From positions 62,001 to 126,000 of the forward strand of contig NZ_JAHXOZ010000004.1 in assembly GCF_023147585.1 (NCBI RefSeq): DNA of 64,000 nucleotides, written 5' to 3'. Positions 33,838 to 42,691 of this stretch are shown here, piece after piece; position 1 is the stretch's first letter, and the number at the start of each line of letters is the position of its first letter. This DNA is from Micrococcus sp. EYE_212 (GTDB lineage: Bacteria > Actinomycetota > Actinomycetes > Actinomycetales > Micrococcaceae). The notes beneath the pieces are model-generated. The model had not been told where the DNA came from and did not search any database. It saw only the letters and a program-made list of their open reading frames with translations. The translations under genes and the position numbers were made by a program.

Positions 33838-35253
33838 ATGACGACGACCCCCGATGTGCTCGCCCTGCTCGAACGGGAGCTGCCCGGCCGCGTGGACACC
33901 GCGGCGGAGGCCCTCGAGGCCGCCCGCACCGACCGCTCCGGCCACCGCTCCCCCGCCGCCCCGCTCGCCGTGGTGCGCGCCGGCCGCGTGGGGGACGTGC
34001 AGGCCGCGTGCCGGATCGCCCACGCCACGCGGACCCCGCTCGTGACCCGCGGGGCAGGCACGGGGCTGGCCGGGGGCGCCGTCGCCGGGGCGGGCGAGAT
34101 CGTGCTGGACGTCAGGGCGATGGACCGGATCCTCGAGGTCTCCCCCGCGGACCGCGTCGCCGTCGTCGAGCCCGGGATCCTCAACGGCGCGCTCAACGCG
34201 CGCCTGGCCGAGCACGGGCTGTGGTGGGCGCCCGACCCGGCCTCGAAGGACATCTCCACCGTGGGCGGCAACATCGCGATGAACGCGGGCGGGCTGCTGT
34301 GCGCCAAGTACGGCGTCACGCGTGAGGCGGTGCTGGGGCTGGACGTGGTGCTCGCCGACGGCACGCTCCTGCGCCTCGGCCACCGCACGGTCAAGGGCGT
34401 CACGGGCTACGACCTCACCGCCCTGCTGATCGGCTCGGAGGGCACCCTCGGCGTGATCGTGGGCGCCACGCTCGCGCTGCGCCCGCTCGTGCGGGGCGCC
34501 CAGGTGACCCTGGGCGGGTTCTTCTCCGACGTCGTCGCCGCCGCGGCCGCCGCCCAGTCCGTCACGGGCGCGGGCCACGTGCCGGCCCTGATGGAGCTCA
34601 TTGACGAGGCCACGCTCGCGGCGGTGCGCGCGTACGTCGGCCCGGAGCTGGGCGCGGCGCTGCCCGAGCGCGGCGCGTTCCTGCTGGTGCAGGCCGACGG
34701 CGCGGGGGCGGCCGAGGACGGCGCCGCGATGGCGGCCCTGATGGAGGCGGCCGGCGGCGCGGTGACCGCCACCGCGGACCCCAGGGAGGCGGAGGCGCTC
34801 ATGGCCCTGCGCCGCAGCGCGTTCCCCGCCCTCGAGGCGCTCGGCACCCCGCTCGTGGAGGACGTCGCGGTGCCGCGCAGCCGCATGGCGGAGATGTTCG
34901 CGCGGATCCGGGAGATCGAGGCGCGCACGGGCGTCGCCATCCCGACGTCGGCCCACGCCGGGGACGGAAACCTGCACCCGGTGCTGGTGTTCGGCTCGGC
35001 GGGCGAGGTGGGCGGCGAGGCCGGCACCGCGATCCCGGAGGCCGTGTGGGAGGCGGCGGGCGAGCTGTTCGCCGCCGGACTGGAGCTGGGCGGCACCCTG
35101 ACCGGAGAGCACGGCGTGGGCCTGCTCAAGCGGGCGTTCCTGAAGGACGAGCTCGGGGAGGCCCAGCACGCGCTGCAGGAGCGGATCAAGGCCGTCTTCG
35201 ACCCGCACGGGATCCTCAACCCGGGCAAGATGTTCACGCCGGACGCGGCCTGA
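33838..35253 (+). CDS. FAD-linked oxidase, glycolate oxidase GlcD / D-lactate dehydrogenase type
   Basis: A 471-residue flavoprotein. The FAD-binding half has RGAGTGLAGGAV, DPASKDISTVGGNIAMNAGG and GHRTVKGVTGYDLTALLIGSEGTLGV. The C-terminal half has HAGDGNLHPVLVFG and LTGEHGVGLLKRAFL, which line the active site. Enzymes of this family oxidise glycolate, D-lactate or other 2-hydroxy acids, feeding electrons to the respiratory chain. A hexamer GACACT (33825-33830) ends 7 bases before the ATG. It is divergent from the acetyltransferase/glutaminase operon. Confidence 0.92.
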   Translation: MTTTPDVLALLERELPGRVDTAAEALEAARTDRSGHRSPAAPLAVVRAGRVGDVQAACRIAHATRTPLVTRGAGTGLAGGAVAGAGEIVLDVRAMDRILEVSPADRVAVVEPGILNGALNARLAEHGLWWAPDPASKDISTVGGNIAMNAGGLLCAKYGVTREAVLGLDVVLADGTLLRLGHRTVKGVTGYDLTALLIGSEGTLGVIVGATLALRPLVRGAQVTLGGFFSDVVAAAAAAQSVTGAGHVPALMELIDEATLAAVRAYVGPELGAALPERGAFLLVQADGAGAAEDGAAMAALMEAAGGAVTATADPREAEALMALRRSAFPALEALGTPLVEDVAVPRSRMAEMFARIREIEARTGVAIPTSAHAGDGNLHPVLVFGSAGEVGGEAGTAIPEAVWEAAGELFAAGLELGGTLTGEHGVGLLKRAFLKDELGEAQHALQERIKAVFDPHGILNPGKMFTPDAA

Positions 35254-35319
35254 CGGGGCCCGGGCGGCGGCTGTGGAGATCCCAGGGCCCTCCAAGGCGA
35301 CGGCTCTACGCTCGGGGGC

Positions 35320-36132
35320 ATGCCCGAGGAGCAGCCCCGCACGCCTCCGCCGTCGCCGGAGCGCCCGCCGTCGCCGTCCGAGCGCGCGCCCTCAGCGGCG
35401 ACGGCCCTGGAGACCCTGCGCAGCACCCCCGTCGCGCAGCTGACGCAGATGCCGCCGGCCATGACGCGGGCCCTCGGCGCCCTGCGGGAGGACTTCGAGC
35501 GGTTCGACCTCGAGTACCGCTCCGCCCTGGTGCAGGTGGAGACGCGCCTGGAGACCCTGCAGGACGAGTTCGCCCTGGCGCACGACCACAACCCGATCGA
35601 GCACATCGTCACCCGGGTCAAGTCGCCCGAGTCCATCCTGCGCAAGGCCGCCGACCGCGGGCTCTCCCTGGACCTGGACGCCATGCGCCGCACGGTCACG
35701 GACATCGCGGGGGCGCGCGTGATCCTCAGCTTCACTGAGGACGTCTACCGCGTGTTCCGCCACTTCACCTCGCAGCCGGACATCCGCCTCGTGGAGGTGG
35801 AGGACTACATCGCCTCCCCCAAGCCCAGCGGCTACCGCAGCCTGCACTGCCTCGTGGAGGTGCCGGTGCACTTCTCCACGGGCACGCGCCACGTCACCGT
35901 GGAGATGCAGTTCCGCACGATCGCCATGGACTTCTGGGCGTCGCTCGAGCACAAGATCAACTACAAGTTCCAGGGGGACGTGCCCGCCGACATCGCCACG
36001 GAGCTCGTGGCCGCCGCCCGCGTGGCGGCGGACCTGGACTGCCGGATGGAGCACCTGCACCGGCAGGTCGCCGAGGGCCCCGACGACGCGGGTCAGCCCG
36101 CCGGCGGCACCGCGTCCGGGGCGAGCGCGTAG
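35320..36132 (+). CDS. Small alarmone synthetase, RelA/SpoT-like GTP pyrophosphokinase
   Basis: A 270-residue protein with a single RelA/SpoT synthetase domain (about residues 55-235) and no HD hydrolase, TGS or ACT domains. Diagnostic segments are ITRVKSPESILRKAADRG-like (here VTRVKSPESIL), DIAGARVILSFTEDVYRV, KPSGYRSLHCLVEVPV and VEMQFRTIAMDFWASLEHKI. Such short synthetases make (p)ppGpp or pGpp from ATP and GDP/GTP/GMP under envelope or starvation stress. Both termini are Pro/Ser/Ala-rich. TACGCT (35307-35312) ends 7 bases before the ATG, so it is probably leaderless. Confidence 0.93.
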   Translation: MPEEQPRTPPPSPERPPSPSERAPSAATALETLRSTPVAQLTQMPPAMTRALGALREDFERFDLEYRSALVQVETRLETLQDEFALAHDHNPIEHIVTRVKSPESILRKAADRGLSLDLDAMRRTVTDIAGARVILSFTEDVYRVFRHFTSQPDIRLVEVEDYIASPKPSGYRSLHCLVEVPVHFSTGTRHVTVEMQFRTIAMDFWASLEHKINYKFQGDVPADIATELVAAARVAADLDCRMEHLHRQVAEGPDDAGQPAGGTASGASA

Positions 36133-36236
36133 ATCCAGGCCCGCACCGTCCGGCCGTCCTCGAGGAGGACGTGCGCGTTCGAGCGGCCCGGCGCGAGGGT
36201 GCCGCAGACCGCGCGGCGGTGGTCCGAGGACGTCAC
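36093..36236 (-). pseudogene. Possible remnant of a gamma-glutamylcyclotransferase-like gene
   Basis: From the GTG at 36236 the minus strand reads AVCGTLAPGRSNAHVL then LEDGRTVRAWIYALAP. This recalls the N terminus of AIG2/GGCT-like proteins (YGTLxPG) joined directly to a later segment. Only about 47 codons remain, and the last third overlaps the alarmone synthetase gene on the other strand, so it is unlikely to be functional. Confidence 0.3.
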
Positions 36237-36237
36237 C

Positions 36238-36612
36238 TCAGTCAAGGCCGAGCACCCCCCGGAGCTGCTCGAAGGCCTCCGGGACCACGGTGTAGTGCGC
36301 CCAGCGACCGCGCTGCTCGCGCGTGAGCAGCCCCGCGTCCACGAGGCGCTTCATGTGATGGCTCACCGTGGACTGCGCGATCCCGAGCTCCGCCGTGAGG
36401 TCGCACGCGCACACGTTCTCGCAGCCCTGCGCCGCCACGTGGGAGAGCAGGCGCAGGCGCATGGGGTCCGCGAGGGCCTTGAACACGACGGCGGTCCGTG
36501 ACGCCTCATCGGCCGAGAGGGGCGCCGCGGTGAGGGAGCAGCAGTCGGCGGGCAGGGCGCCCGCGTCGGGCCCAGACCCCGGGGGTTCACGCGTGGACAG
36601 GGGGGTGCTCAT
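36238..36612 (-). CDS. arsR: Arsenic-responsive ArsR-family repressor
   Basis: A 124-residue winged-helix repressor. The metal-binding segment ENVCACDLTAELGIAQSTVS carries the paired Cys of As(III)-sensing ArsR proteins; further Cys occur near the N terminus (DCCSL). The recognition helix is QSTVSHHMKRLVDAG and the wing region REQRGRWAHYTVVP. It should repress the divergent acr3 operon and itself, and release on arsenite. TAGCAT (36624 to 36619, minus strand) ends 6 bases before the ATG, giving a leaderless transcript. Confidence 0.94.
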   Translation of the reverse strand: MSTPLSTREPPGSGPDAGALPADCCSLTAAPLSADEASRTAVVFKALADPMRLRLLSHVAAQGCENVCACDLTAELGIAQSTVSHHMKRLVDAGLLTREQRGRWAHYTVVPEAFEQLRGVLGLD

Positions 36613-36740
36613 GCGAGCATGCTACTCACATTGACGTCCATCGATCTGTGATCGTCACGTCCACATGCCCTGCGTCGACGCGACCCCTCGCGTCGCGTCA
36701 CCGCTCCCCTCCCCCGCCGGACCGACCCGAACAGGCTGAC
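36613..36740. promoter_or_regulatory. Divergent arsR/acr3 control region
   Basis: It contains the arsR -10 (TAGCAT, minus strand) and, toward acr3, TTGACG at about 36632. Between them CGATC-TGT-GATCG forms a small perfect inverted repeat flanked by GACGT/ACGTC half sites. This is a plausible ArsR operator overlapping both promoters. No clear ribosome binding site precedes the acr3 start. Confidence 0.5.
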
Positions 36741-37907
36741 ATGACCCCTCCCGTCGTCGCCCCCGCCGCCCGCACCCCGTCCGCCGACCACCATCCCGTC
36801 CTCAAGGAGATGTCCTTCCTGGACCGCTGGCTCCCCCTGTGGATCCTGCTGGCCATGGGCCTGGGCCTGCTGCTGGGCAACCTCATCCCCGGCCTCGACC
36901 ACGCCCTCGAGTCGGTCACGATCGCCAACGTCTCCGTGCCGATCGCCGTCGGCCTGCTCGTGATGATGTACCCCGTGCTGGCCAAGGTCCGCTACGACGA
37001 GACGCGGCGCATCACCGCGGACCGCCGGCTCATGGCCACCTCGCTGCTCCTCAACTGGATCGTGGGCCCCGCGCTCATGTTCGGCCTCGCATGGCTCTTC
37101 CTGGCGGACCTGCCCGAGTACCGCACGGGCCTGATCATCGTGGGCCTGGCCCGGTGCATCGCCATGGTGCTCATCTGGAACGACCTCGCGTGCGGCGACC
37201 GCGAGGCCGCCGCCGTCCTCGTGGCGATCAACTCGGTCTTCCAGGTGCTCGCCTTCGGCGTCCTCGGCTGGTTCTACCTCCAGGTCCTCCCCGCCTGGCT
37301 CGGGCTCCCGACGACGTCGGCCGAGTTCCCCGTCGGGGCGATCGTCCTCTCCGTGCTCGTCTTCCTCGGCATCCCGCTGCTCGCCGGCTTCCTGACCCGC
37401 ACGGTGGGCGAGCGGGCCAAGGGGCGCGACTGGTACGAGAACCGGTTCCTGCCGAAGCTCGGCCCGTGGGCGCTCTACGGCCTGCTCTTCACGATCGTGC
37501 TGCTCTTCGCCCTCCAGGGCCAGGCCATCGTCGAGAGCCCCCTCGACGTCGCGCGGATCGCGCTGCCGCTGCTGGCCTACTTCGTGATCATGTTCCTGGG
37601 CTCCCTGCTGCTGGCCCGCGCCGTGGGCCTCGACTACGCCCGCGCCACCACGGTGGCCTTCACGGCCTCCGGCAACAACTTCGAGCTGGCCATCGCCGTG
37701 GCGATCGGCACGTTCGGCGTCACCTCCGGACAGGCCCTCGCCGGCGTCGTCGGGCCGCTGATCGAGGTGCCGGTGCTCGTGGCCCTCGTCTACGTCTCGA
37801 TGTGGCTCGGCCGCCGCCTGTTCCCGAACGATCCCACTGTGCCCGGCCCCGTCGTGTCCGGCAGTGCCTCCGAGCCGACCGAGCGCGACGCCGCCGCCCG
37901 CCCCTGA
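36741..37907 (+). CDS. acr3: Arsenite efflux permease, ACR3 family
   Basis: A 388-residue membrane protein with ten hydrophobic helices. Typical ACR3 stretches are FLDRWLPLWILLAMGLGLLL, PIAVGLLVMMYPVLAKVRYD, GLARCIAMVLIWNDLACGD (with the conserved Cys of the arsenite pathway), VALTFTAS-like VAFTASGNNFELAIAVA and PLIEVPVLVALVY. It exports arsenite produced by the arsenate reductases downstream. The ATG at 36741 is preferred to a GTG 93 bases upstream, which would lie in the operator region. The double arsenate reductase follows after 36 bases. Confidence 0.94.
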   Translation: MTPPVVAPAARTPSADHHPVLKEMSFLDRWLPLWILLAMGLGLLLGNLIPGLDHALESVTIANVSVPIAVGLLVMMYPVLAKVRYDETRRITADRRLMATSLLLNWIVGPALMFGLAWLFLADLPEYRTGLIIVGLARCIAMVLIWNDLACGDREAAAVLVAINSVFQVLAFGVLGWFYLQVLPAWLGLPTTSAEFPVGAIVLSVLVFLGIPLLAGFLTRTVGERAKGRDWYENRFLPKLGPWALYGLLFTIVLLFALQGQAIVESPLDVARIALPLLAYFVIMFLGSLLLARAVGLDYARATTVAFTASGNNFELAIAVAIGTFGVTSGQALAGVVGPLIEVPVLVALVYVSMWLGRRLFPNDPTVPGPVVSGSASEPTERDAAARP

Positions 37908-37943
37908 CGCCCACCTCCCTCCCACCCTCTCCAGGAGAACCCC

Positions 37944-38813
37944 GTGAACGATCAGCAGACCGCCGCCGCCCGCCCCTCCGTCCTGTTCGTCTGCAGGAAG
38001 AACGGCGGCAAGTCCCAGATGGCCGCCGCCCTCATGGAGCGCCTCGCCGGCGACGCCGTGGAGGTGCACTCCGCCGGCACCCACCCCGGTGAGGAGGTCA
38101 ACGCCCTCGCCGCCGAGTCGGTGGCCGAGGTCGGCGCGGACATGTCCCACGGCACGCCCAAGCCCGTCGACCCCGCGCTCGTGGCCCGCGTGGACCGTGT
38201 GGTGGTGCTGGGCGACGAGGCGAGGGTCGAGCCGGCGGAGGGCATGGCCGGGAGCATCGAGACGTGGCGCACCGACGAGCCCTCCGAGCGAGGCGTCGAG
38301 GGCGCCGAGCGCATGCGCCTCGTGCGCGACGACATCGACGCGCGCGTGCACGCCCTGTTCGCGGAGCTGACCGGGCAGGCGACGCCGACGGATGACGACG
38401 AGGACGCCGAGGACCGTCCCTCCGTGCTCTTCGTGTGCGTGCACAACGCGGGCCGCTCGCAGATGGCTGCCGGCTGGCTCGAGCACCTGGCCGAGGGCCG
38501 GGTCGAGGTGCGCTCCGCGGGCTCCGCCCCGAAGGAGGAGGTCAACCCGGCCGCGGTCGCCGCCATGGCGGAGGTGGGGATCGACATCGCCGCGAACACC
38601 CCGAAGGTCCTCACCACGGACGCCGTGAAGGACTCCGACGTGGTGATCACCATGGGCTGCGGGGACACCTGCCCCGTCTTCCCCGGCAAGCGCTACGAGG
38701 ACTGGGCGGTCGAGGACCCGGCCGGCCAGGGCGTCGAGGCCGTGCGCCCGATCCGCGACGAGATCCGCGCGCGCGTGGAGACGCTCGTCAGGGAGCTGCT
38801 CCCGCGCGTGTGA
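37944..38813 (+). CDS. arsC: Fused double arsenate reductase (two LMW-phosphatase-fold domains)
   Basis: A 289-residue protein made of two low-molecular-weight phosphatase/ArsC domains in tandem, joined by an acidic linker (TDDDEDAED, about residues 150-160). Domain one has the loop CRKNGGKS with Cys17 but Lys23 in place of the catalytic Arg of CX5R. Domain two has a canonical CVHNAGRS loop with Cys165 and Arg171, plus the MGCGDTCP segment holding two further Cys, as in mycothiol/mycoredoxin- or thioredoxin-linked reductases. It reduces arsenate to arsenite for export by Acr3. GTG start with AGGAG before it; same operon as acr3. Confidence 0.92.
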   Translation: MNDQQTAAARPSVLFVCRKNGGKSQMAAALMERLAGDAVEVHSAGTHPGEEVNALAAESVAEVGADMSHGTPKPVDPALVARVDRVVVLGDEARVEPAEGMAGSIETWRTDEPSERGVEGAERMRLVRDDIDARVHALFAELTGQATPTDDDEDAEDRPSVLFVCVHNAGRSQMAAGWLEHLAEGRVEVRSAGSAPKEEVNPAAVAAMAEVGIDIAANTPKVLTTDAVKDSDVVITMGCGDTCPVFPGKRYEDWAVEDPAGQGVEAVRPIRDEIRARVETLVRELLPRV

Positions 38814-38920
38814 CCTGCACCATCGCGGACGGGCGATCCCGCGGAACGGTGGCACAGCTGTGGCCAGATCGTGACCGAAAGACCGCAGGAGCGACGCGGT
38901 CTCGGGCTTAGCCTGGACCG

Positions 38921-40555
38921 GTGCTCTCGTCCCGCCCCGCCCGCCGTCTCCGTCCGCTCGCCGCCGCCGCGCTCGTCGCGGCGATGGCACTGACCGGCTG
39001 CTCGAGCGGGTCCCCGGACGGCCCGGCCGCGTCCTCCGCGCCGTCGTCCGGCGCATCGTCGGCACCGGCCTCCTCGCCCTCGGCGGCCGAGGACGGCGCG
39101 ACCGCGACGGAGGGCTCCCCGGAGTGGCCCCGCACCCCCACCCTGGACCGCATGCCGTTCGCCGGCCTCGACGTGGGCACGATCTCGGACAACCACCGCG
39201 CCACCCACCTCGTGGTTCCGCAGCTCGCGGGTGCCGAGCCCCTGAACTCGCGCCTGCGCGATCAGGCGCAGCGGCGCGCCGAGCAGTTCTGGTCCGACTC
39301 GGAGGGCAGCGAGGTCTCCGTGGCGCCCCCCTCGCTCTCCGGCTCGTGGCAGGCGGTGGGCGTGTCCCGGGACATCGTGGGCGTGCTGACGTCGGTGACG
39401 GAGTTCGCGGGTGCGGGCCACTCCATCGAGGAGCGGACCACGTGGTTCGACGCCGCCGCCGACACGGTGGTCGAGCCCCTGGACCTGGTGTCCTCGGACA
39501 GCCGCGGCCTCCTGGAGCAGCGCGTGCGCGCGGCCGTGGACGCCCTCCCCGGCGCCGAGCGGGAGATGAGCCCCTCCAGCGCGGACACCGCGTGGGAGCA
39601 GCTCCGCGACGGGGACGTCCGCACGTGGTTCACGCCGGAGGGCGACCTTGCGATCGGCTTCTCGGAGCACACGATCCTGGCCGGCAGCGCGGGCACGCCC
39701 GCGATCACGCTTCCGGCGTCCGACGTCGAGCCGTGGCTCTCCGACGCCGGGCGGGCGGTCCGCACGGCCGTGACCCGGCCCGACGTGGAGGCGTGGAACG
39801 CGGCGCATGCCCCCGCCACGGCCGGGCCGACGTCGTCCGCCCCGGCTCTGACACCCCCCGTCACCCCCGCACCGACGTCCAGCTCCGAGGCCGCGCCCCG
39901 TGCGACGCCCACGGCACCCTCCGCCCCCAGCGCGACGAAGAAGCCCTCCTCCACCCCGTCCGCCGGCAGGGGCAGGACGGACTGCTCGGTCAAGCGCTGC
40001 ATCGCCCTGACGTTCGACGACGGCCCCAAGCCCGCGACCGACGCCCGGCTGCTGGAGATCCTGGCCCGTCACGACGTCCGGGCGACCTTCTTCATGATCG
40101 GCTCCTCCGTCGATGCGTTCCCGGGCACCGCGAAGAAGATCAGCGCCGCGGGCCACGAGGTGGGCAACCACACGTACACGCACGCCCTCCTGAAGCCGCT
40201 GGGCCGGGCAGCCCTGGACGCCGAGCTCTCGAAGGCCAGCACGGCCATCGAGCACGCGACCGGGGTGCGGCCGGCGGTCATGCGTCCGCCCTACGGCGCC
40301 TACAACGCCACGGTCACCACGGCGATCGAGGCCCACGGCATGCGCAAGGCCATGTGGACGGTCGACACGCTCGACTGGAAGCACCGCGACCCCGCCAAGA
40401 CGCTCGCGATCGTGAAGAAGGAGGCCGCCCCCGGCGGGATCATCCTGATGCACGACATCCACGCCACGACCATCGAGGCCGTGGACCCCGTGGTGACCTG
40501 GCTCCAGTCCCAGGGCTACACCCTCGTGACCGTCTCCGACCTGCAGGACGGCTGA
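38921..40555 (+). CDS. Lipoprotein polysaccharide deacetylase with PdaC/RsiV-like N-terminal domain
   Basis: A 544-residue envelope protein. A signal peptide ends in the lipobox LTGC (Cys27), then a Ser/Ala-rich spacer, a domain at about residues 75-290 resembling the DUF4163/DUF3298 (PdaC, RsiV) region, a Pro/Ser/Thr linker, and a NodB deacetylase domain at 355-540. NodB motifs visible are TFDDGPK (metal and base Asp), HEVGNHTYTH, RPPYGAYN, DTLDWKH and GIILMHDIH. It probably deacetylates peptidoglycan or another surface glycan. The GTG start follows TAGCCT (38909-38914) by 6 bases. It interrupts the arsenic gene cluster without an obvious functional tie. Confidence 0.92.
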   Translation: MLSSRPARRLRPLAAAALVAAMALTGCSSGSPDGPAASSAPSSGASSAPASSPSAAEDGATATEGSPEWPRTPTLDRMPFAGLDVGTISDNHRATHLVVPQLAGAEPLNSRLRDQAQRRAEQFWSDSEGSEVSVAPPSLSGSWQAVGVSRDIVGVLTSVTEFAGAGHSIEERTTWFDAAADTVVEPLDLVSSDSRGLLEQRVRAAVDALPGAEREMSPSSADTAWEQLRDGDVRTWFTPEGDLAIGFSEHTILAGSAGTPAITLPASDVEPWLSDAGRAVRTAVTRPDVEAWNAAHAPATAGPTSSAPALTPPVTPAPTSSSEAAPRATPTAPSAPSATKKPSSTPSAGRGRTDCSVKRCIALTFDDGPKPATDARLLEILARHDVRATFFMIGSSVDAFPGTAKKISAAGHEVGNHTYTHALLKPLGRAALDAELSKASTAIEHATGVRPAVMRPPYGAYNATVTTAIEAHGMRKAMWTVDTLDWKHRDPAKTLAIVKKEAAPGGIILMHDIHATTIEAVDPVVTWLQSQGYTLVTVSDLQDG

Positions 40556-40633
40556 TGGCCCCGCAGGTCAGACGCGATACCCTGGCCGCGAACGCACCCT
40601 CTTCCCGCCCCCAGGACACGAGGAGGCCACCCC

Positions 40634-41317
40634 ATGCGGATCGCTGATCCCGGCCCTGCCGCCCCCGACCCCGGACGCGGCGCCCCCACCGGCTCGGATG
40701 CCGTCGACCCGCTCACCGCGGGCCTCGGCGAGCTGCGCCGCCGCTATGCGGAGGCGCTCGGCGCCGAGACGGTGGAGCGCCACGTGCAGGACGCCCTGGC
40801 CGACCTGGCGCGTGCCGGCACCACGGGGCCGCACCTGGAGAAGATGGCCGTGCGCTTCGCGGCCTCCCGGCTGGACGCCCTGGCCGAGGCGGAGGGGCTC
40901 GTGGACCCACAGGCCCCGCGCGTGCTCTTCGTGTGCGTGCAGAACGCCGGCCGCTCCCAGCTGGCCGCCGCCCTGCTGGCCGAGCACGCCGGCGACGCCG
41001 TTCGGGTGCTCTCCGCGGGGTCCCGCCCCGCCGCGCACGTCCACGGCACCGTGGCCCCGCTGCTGGCCGAGCACGGCGCGGACCCGGAGGAGACGTTCCC
41101 CAAGCCCGTCACCGAGGAGATCCTCCGGACGGCCGACTACGTCATCACCATGGGCTGCGGCGACGAGTGCGAGGTCCACCCGCACACCGTGCACCGGGAC
41201 TGGCCGGTGGGCGACCCCGCCGAGGCCGACTGGGACCGCCTCCAGGAGATCGTGGCGGACATCGAGCGGCGCGTGGCCGAGCTCTGGGCCGAGATCCAGG
41301 CGACCCTGCCGCGCTGA
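40634..41317 (+). CDS. arsC: Arsenate reductase with N-terminal helical domain
   Basis: A 227-residue protein. Residues 1-90 form a helical region (LTAGLGELRRRYAEALGAET to RFAASRLDALAEAEG) of the kind that precedes ArsC in several actinobacteria. The LMW-phosphatase domain follows with loop CVQNAGRS (Cys101, Arg107) and MGCGDECEV with two Cys. The fold and Cys set indicate arsenate reduction, likely mycothiol-dependent in this lineage. GAGGAGG gives a strong ribosome binding site 7-8 bases before the ATG. It is a third reductase unit of the cluster, separated from the fused one by the deacetylase gene. Confidence 0.92.
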   Translation: MRIADPGPAAPDPGRGAPTGSDAVDPLTAGLGELRRRYAEALGAETVERHVQDALADLARAGTTGPHLEKMAVRFAASRLDALAEAEGLVDPQAPRVLFVCVQNAGRSQLAAALLAEHAGDAVRVLSAGSRPAAHVHGTVAPLLAEHGADPEETFPKPVTEEILRTADYVITMGCGDECEVHPHTVHRDWPVGDPAEADWDRLQEIVADIERRVAELWAEIQATLPR

Positions 41318-41347
41318 ACCGCCGGCTCCCGCGTCCGCCGCGCGGCC

Positions 41348-41896
41348 TCAGGCCCGGCGGCCGAGGCGGGCGAGCAGGCGCTCCTGGCGCGGGGCGCCGT
41401 CGGCCACGGGGATCGCGGCCCCGAGGATCCCCGGGGTGTAGGCCCGCTCGCCGAAGCTCTCGAGGGCGGCCTCCACGTGGTCCATCTCCGCGTCCGTGAA
41501 CTGCTCGTCCACGCCCTGCGAGCGGGCGAGGTCCCAGCGGTGCACGATCAGGTCGAACACGTGGAAGTGCAGCAGCGCCTCGCCCACGGTCATGGCGCCC
41601 ACCGCGGTGTCCATGGCCCGCTGCGTGAACTCCGGATCGCCCGCGAGGGCGGACATGGCGGCCTCGTGCTTGATCCACTGGAGGTGCCTCGGGGAGCGCG
41701 AGCCGTCGAACACGGGGACCTCGCGCCCCTGACGGGCGGCGAAGTCGCGCTCCGCGGTGACGACGTGGTCCAGGAGGTCCGCGGCAGTCCAGCCGTCGCA
41801 GGGGGTGGGCGCGTCCCAGTCGGCCACGGCCTGCACGAGGGCGGTGAACGGGGCGGCGGCGGCGTCCCAGCGGGCTTCGGTCTCGGTGGTGGCCAT
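41348..41896 (-). CDS. DinB-like/maleylpyruvate-isomerase-type protein (TIGR03086-like)
   Basis: A 182-residue four-helix protein. WDAPTPCDGWTAADLLDHVV near the N terminus and MTVGEALLHFHVFDLIVHRWDLARSQG near the middle carry the His residues that form the metal site of the mycothiol-dependent maleylpyruvate isomerase/DinB superfamily. The role is likely a mycothiol-linked or metal-dependent detoxification reaction, but the substrate is unknown. A CAGGAGA ribosome binding site lies 4-5 bases upstream of the ATG. It faces the arsenate reductase gene end to end, and the intergenic gap is only 30 bases. Confidence 0.85.
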   Translation of the reverse strand: MATTETEARWDAAAAPFTALVQAVADWDAPTPCDGWTAADLLDHVVTAERDFAARQGREVPVFDGSRSPRHLQWIKHEAAMSALAGDPEFTQRAMDTAVGAMTVGEALLHFHVFDLIVHRWDLARSQGVDEQFTDAEMDHVEAALESFGERAYTPGILGAAIPVADGAPRQERLLARLGRRA

Positions 41897-42024
41897 GGGG
41901 TCTCCTGAGGGTCGGTGCGACGCGGACGGCGTGTCCGCGCCGGGAACATGATCCCCCATTCCGGCGCGCGCCGCGCAGCGCCGCCACCGTGGAGGGGGCG
42001 AGCGCCTGGGCTGAGGGGCCGCCC

Positions 42025-42633
42025 TCAGGGCAGCAGGGCCTCGATGACGGTCTCGATGCTCGTGAGCACCGTCTCGCGGTCCACCTCGTCCGGGCGGAGG
42101 TGGCGTTCCACCGCGACGGTGTGGACGAGCATCAGCAGGAGCGCGGCCATCCGCGTCAGCTCCGCGTGGTCCGCGCTCGCGAACCGCTCGTGGTTCTCGA
42201 GCAGCTCCACGAGGAAGGCGCGCCGGCGCTCGCTGAAGGCCGCGTACTCGGCGCCCACCACGTCGTCGCGCAGGGCCACGGCCTGGAACTCGTGGACCAG
42301 CACCGGCCACTGGCCCGAGGCGTTCAGGACCGTGGACCCCAGGGCCTCGGCGAGCCGGCGCGTCAGCTCCTCCCGGCCCACCCCCTCCTCGACCAGCGCC
42401 GCCGCCACGCCGCGCATCGCCTCCGTGGTGATCCGCTCGAACTCGGTGGCGCACACCTCCGCGAACAGCTGCGGCTTGCCGCCGAAGCCCGAGTACACCG
42501 CGCCCTTGGTGTAGCCGGCGTCGGCCGCGATCCGGGCGAGCGACGCCTTCACGTACCCCTCGTGCTCGAACGCCCGGGCGGCGTGGTGCAGGAGGTCGGC
42601 GCGCACGTCGGCGCTGCGGGGTCGAACGGCCAT
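42025..42633 (-). CDS. TetR-family transcriptional regulator
   Basis: A 202-residue TetR protein. The helix-turn-helix reads YVKASLARIAADAGYTKGAVYSGFGGK (residues 27-53), with the C-terminal ligand domain after it. It is divergent from the ABC-like/YhgE operon. Two closely matching palindromes in the 35-bp gap, plus overlap with likely promoter elements, make it the probable repressor of that operon and of itself. GAAAGGG lies about 6 bases before the ATG, and a TACCAT -10 candidate lies 21 bases upstream. Confidence 0.93.
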   Translation of the reverse strand: MAVRPRSADVRADLLHHAARAFEHEGYVKASLARIAADAGYTKGAVYSGFGGKPQLFAEVCATEFERITTEAMRGVAAALVEEGVGREELTRRLAEALGSTVLNASGQWPVLVHEFQAVALRDDVVGAEYAAFSERRRAFLVELLENHERFASADHAELTRMAALLLMLVHTVAVERHLRPDEVDRETVLTSIETVIEALLP

Positions 42634-42644
42634 GTTGCCCTTTC

Positions 42645-42691
42645 GGTACCGATGGTATTGAATACTGCATGAATCCAGTACCGATGGTACT
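42645..42691. promoter_or_regulatory. Twin TetR-type operators in the divergent control region
   Basis: Site 1 GGTACCGATGGTATT (42645-42659) and site 2 AGTACCGATGGTACT (42677-42691) share GTACCGATGGTA and each forms an inverted repeat GTACC/GGTAC around GAT. Their centres are 32 bases apart, about three helical turns. Site 2 overlaps possible starts of the downstream gene. Confidence 0.7.
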
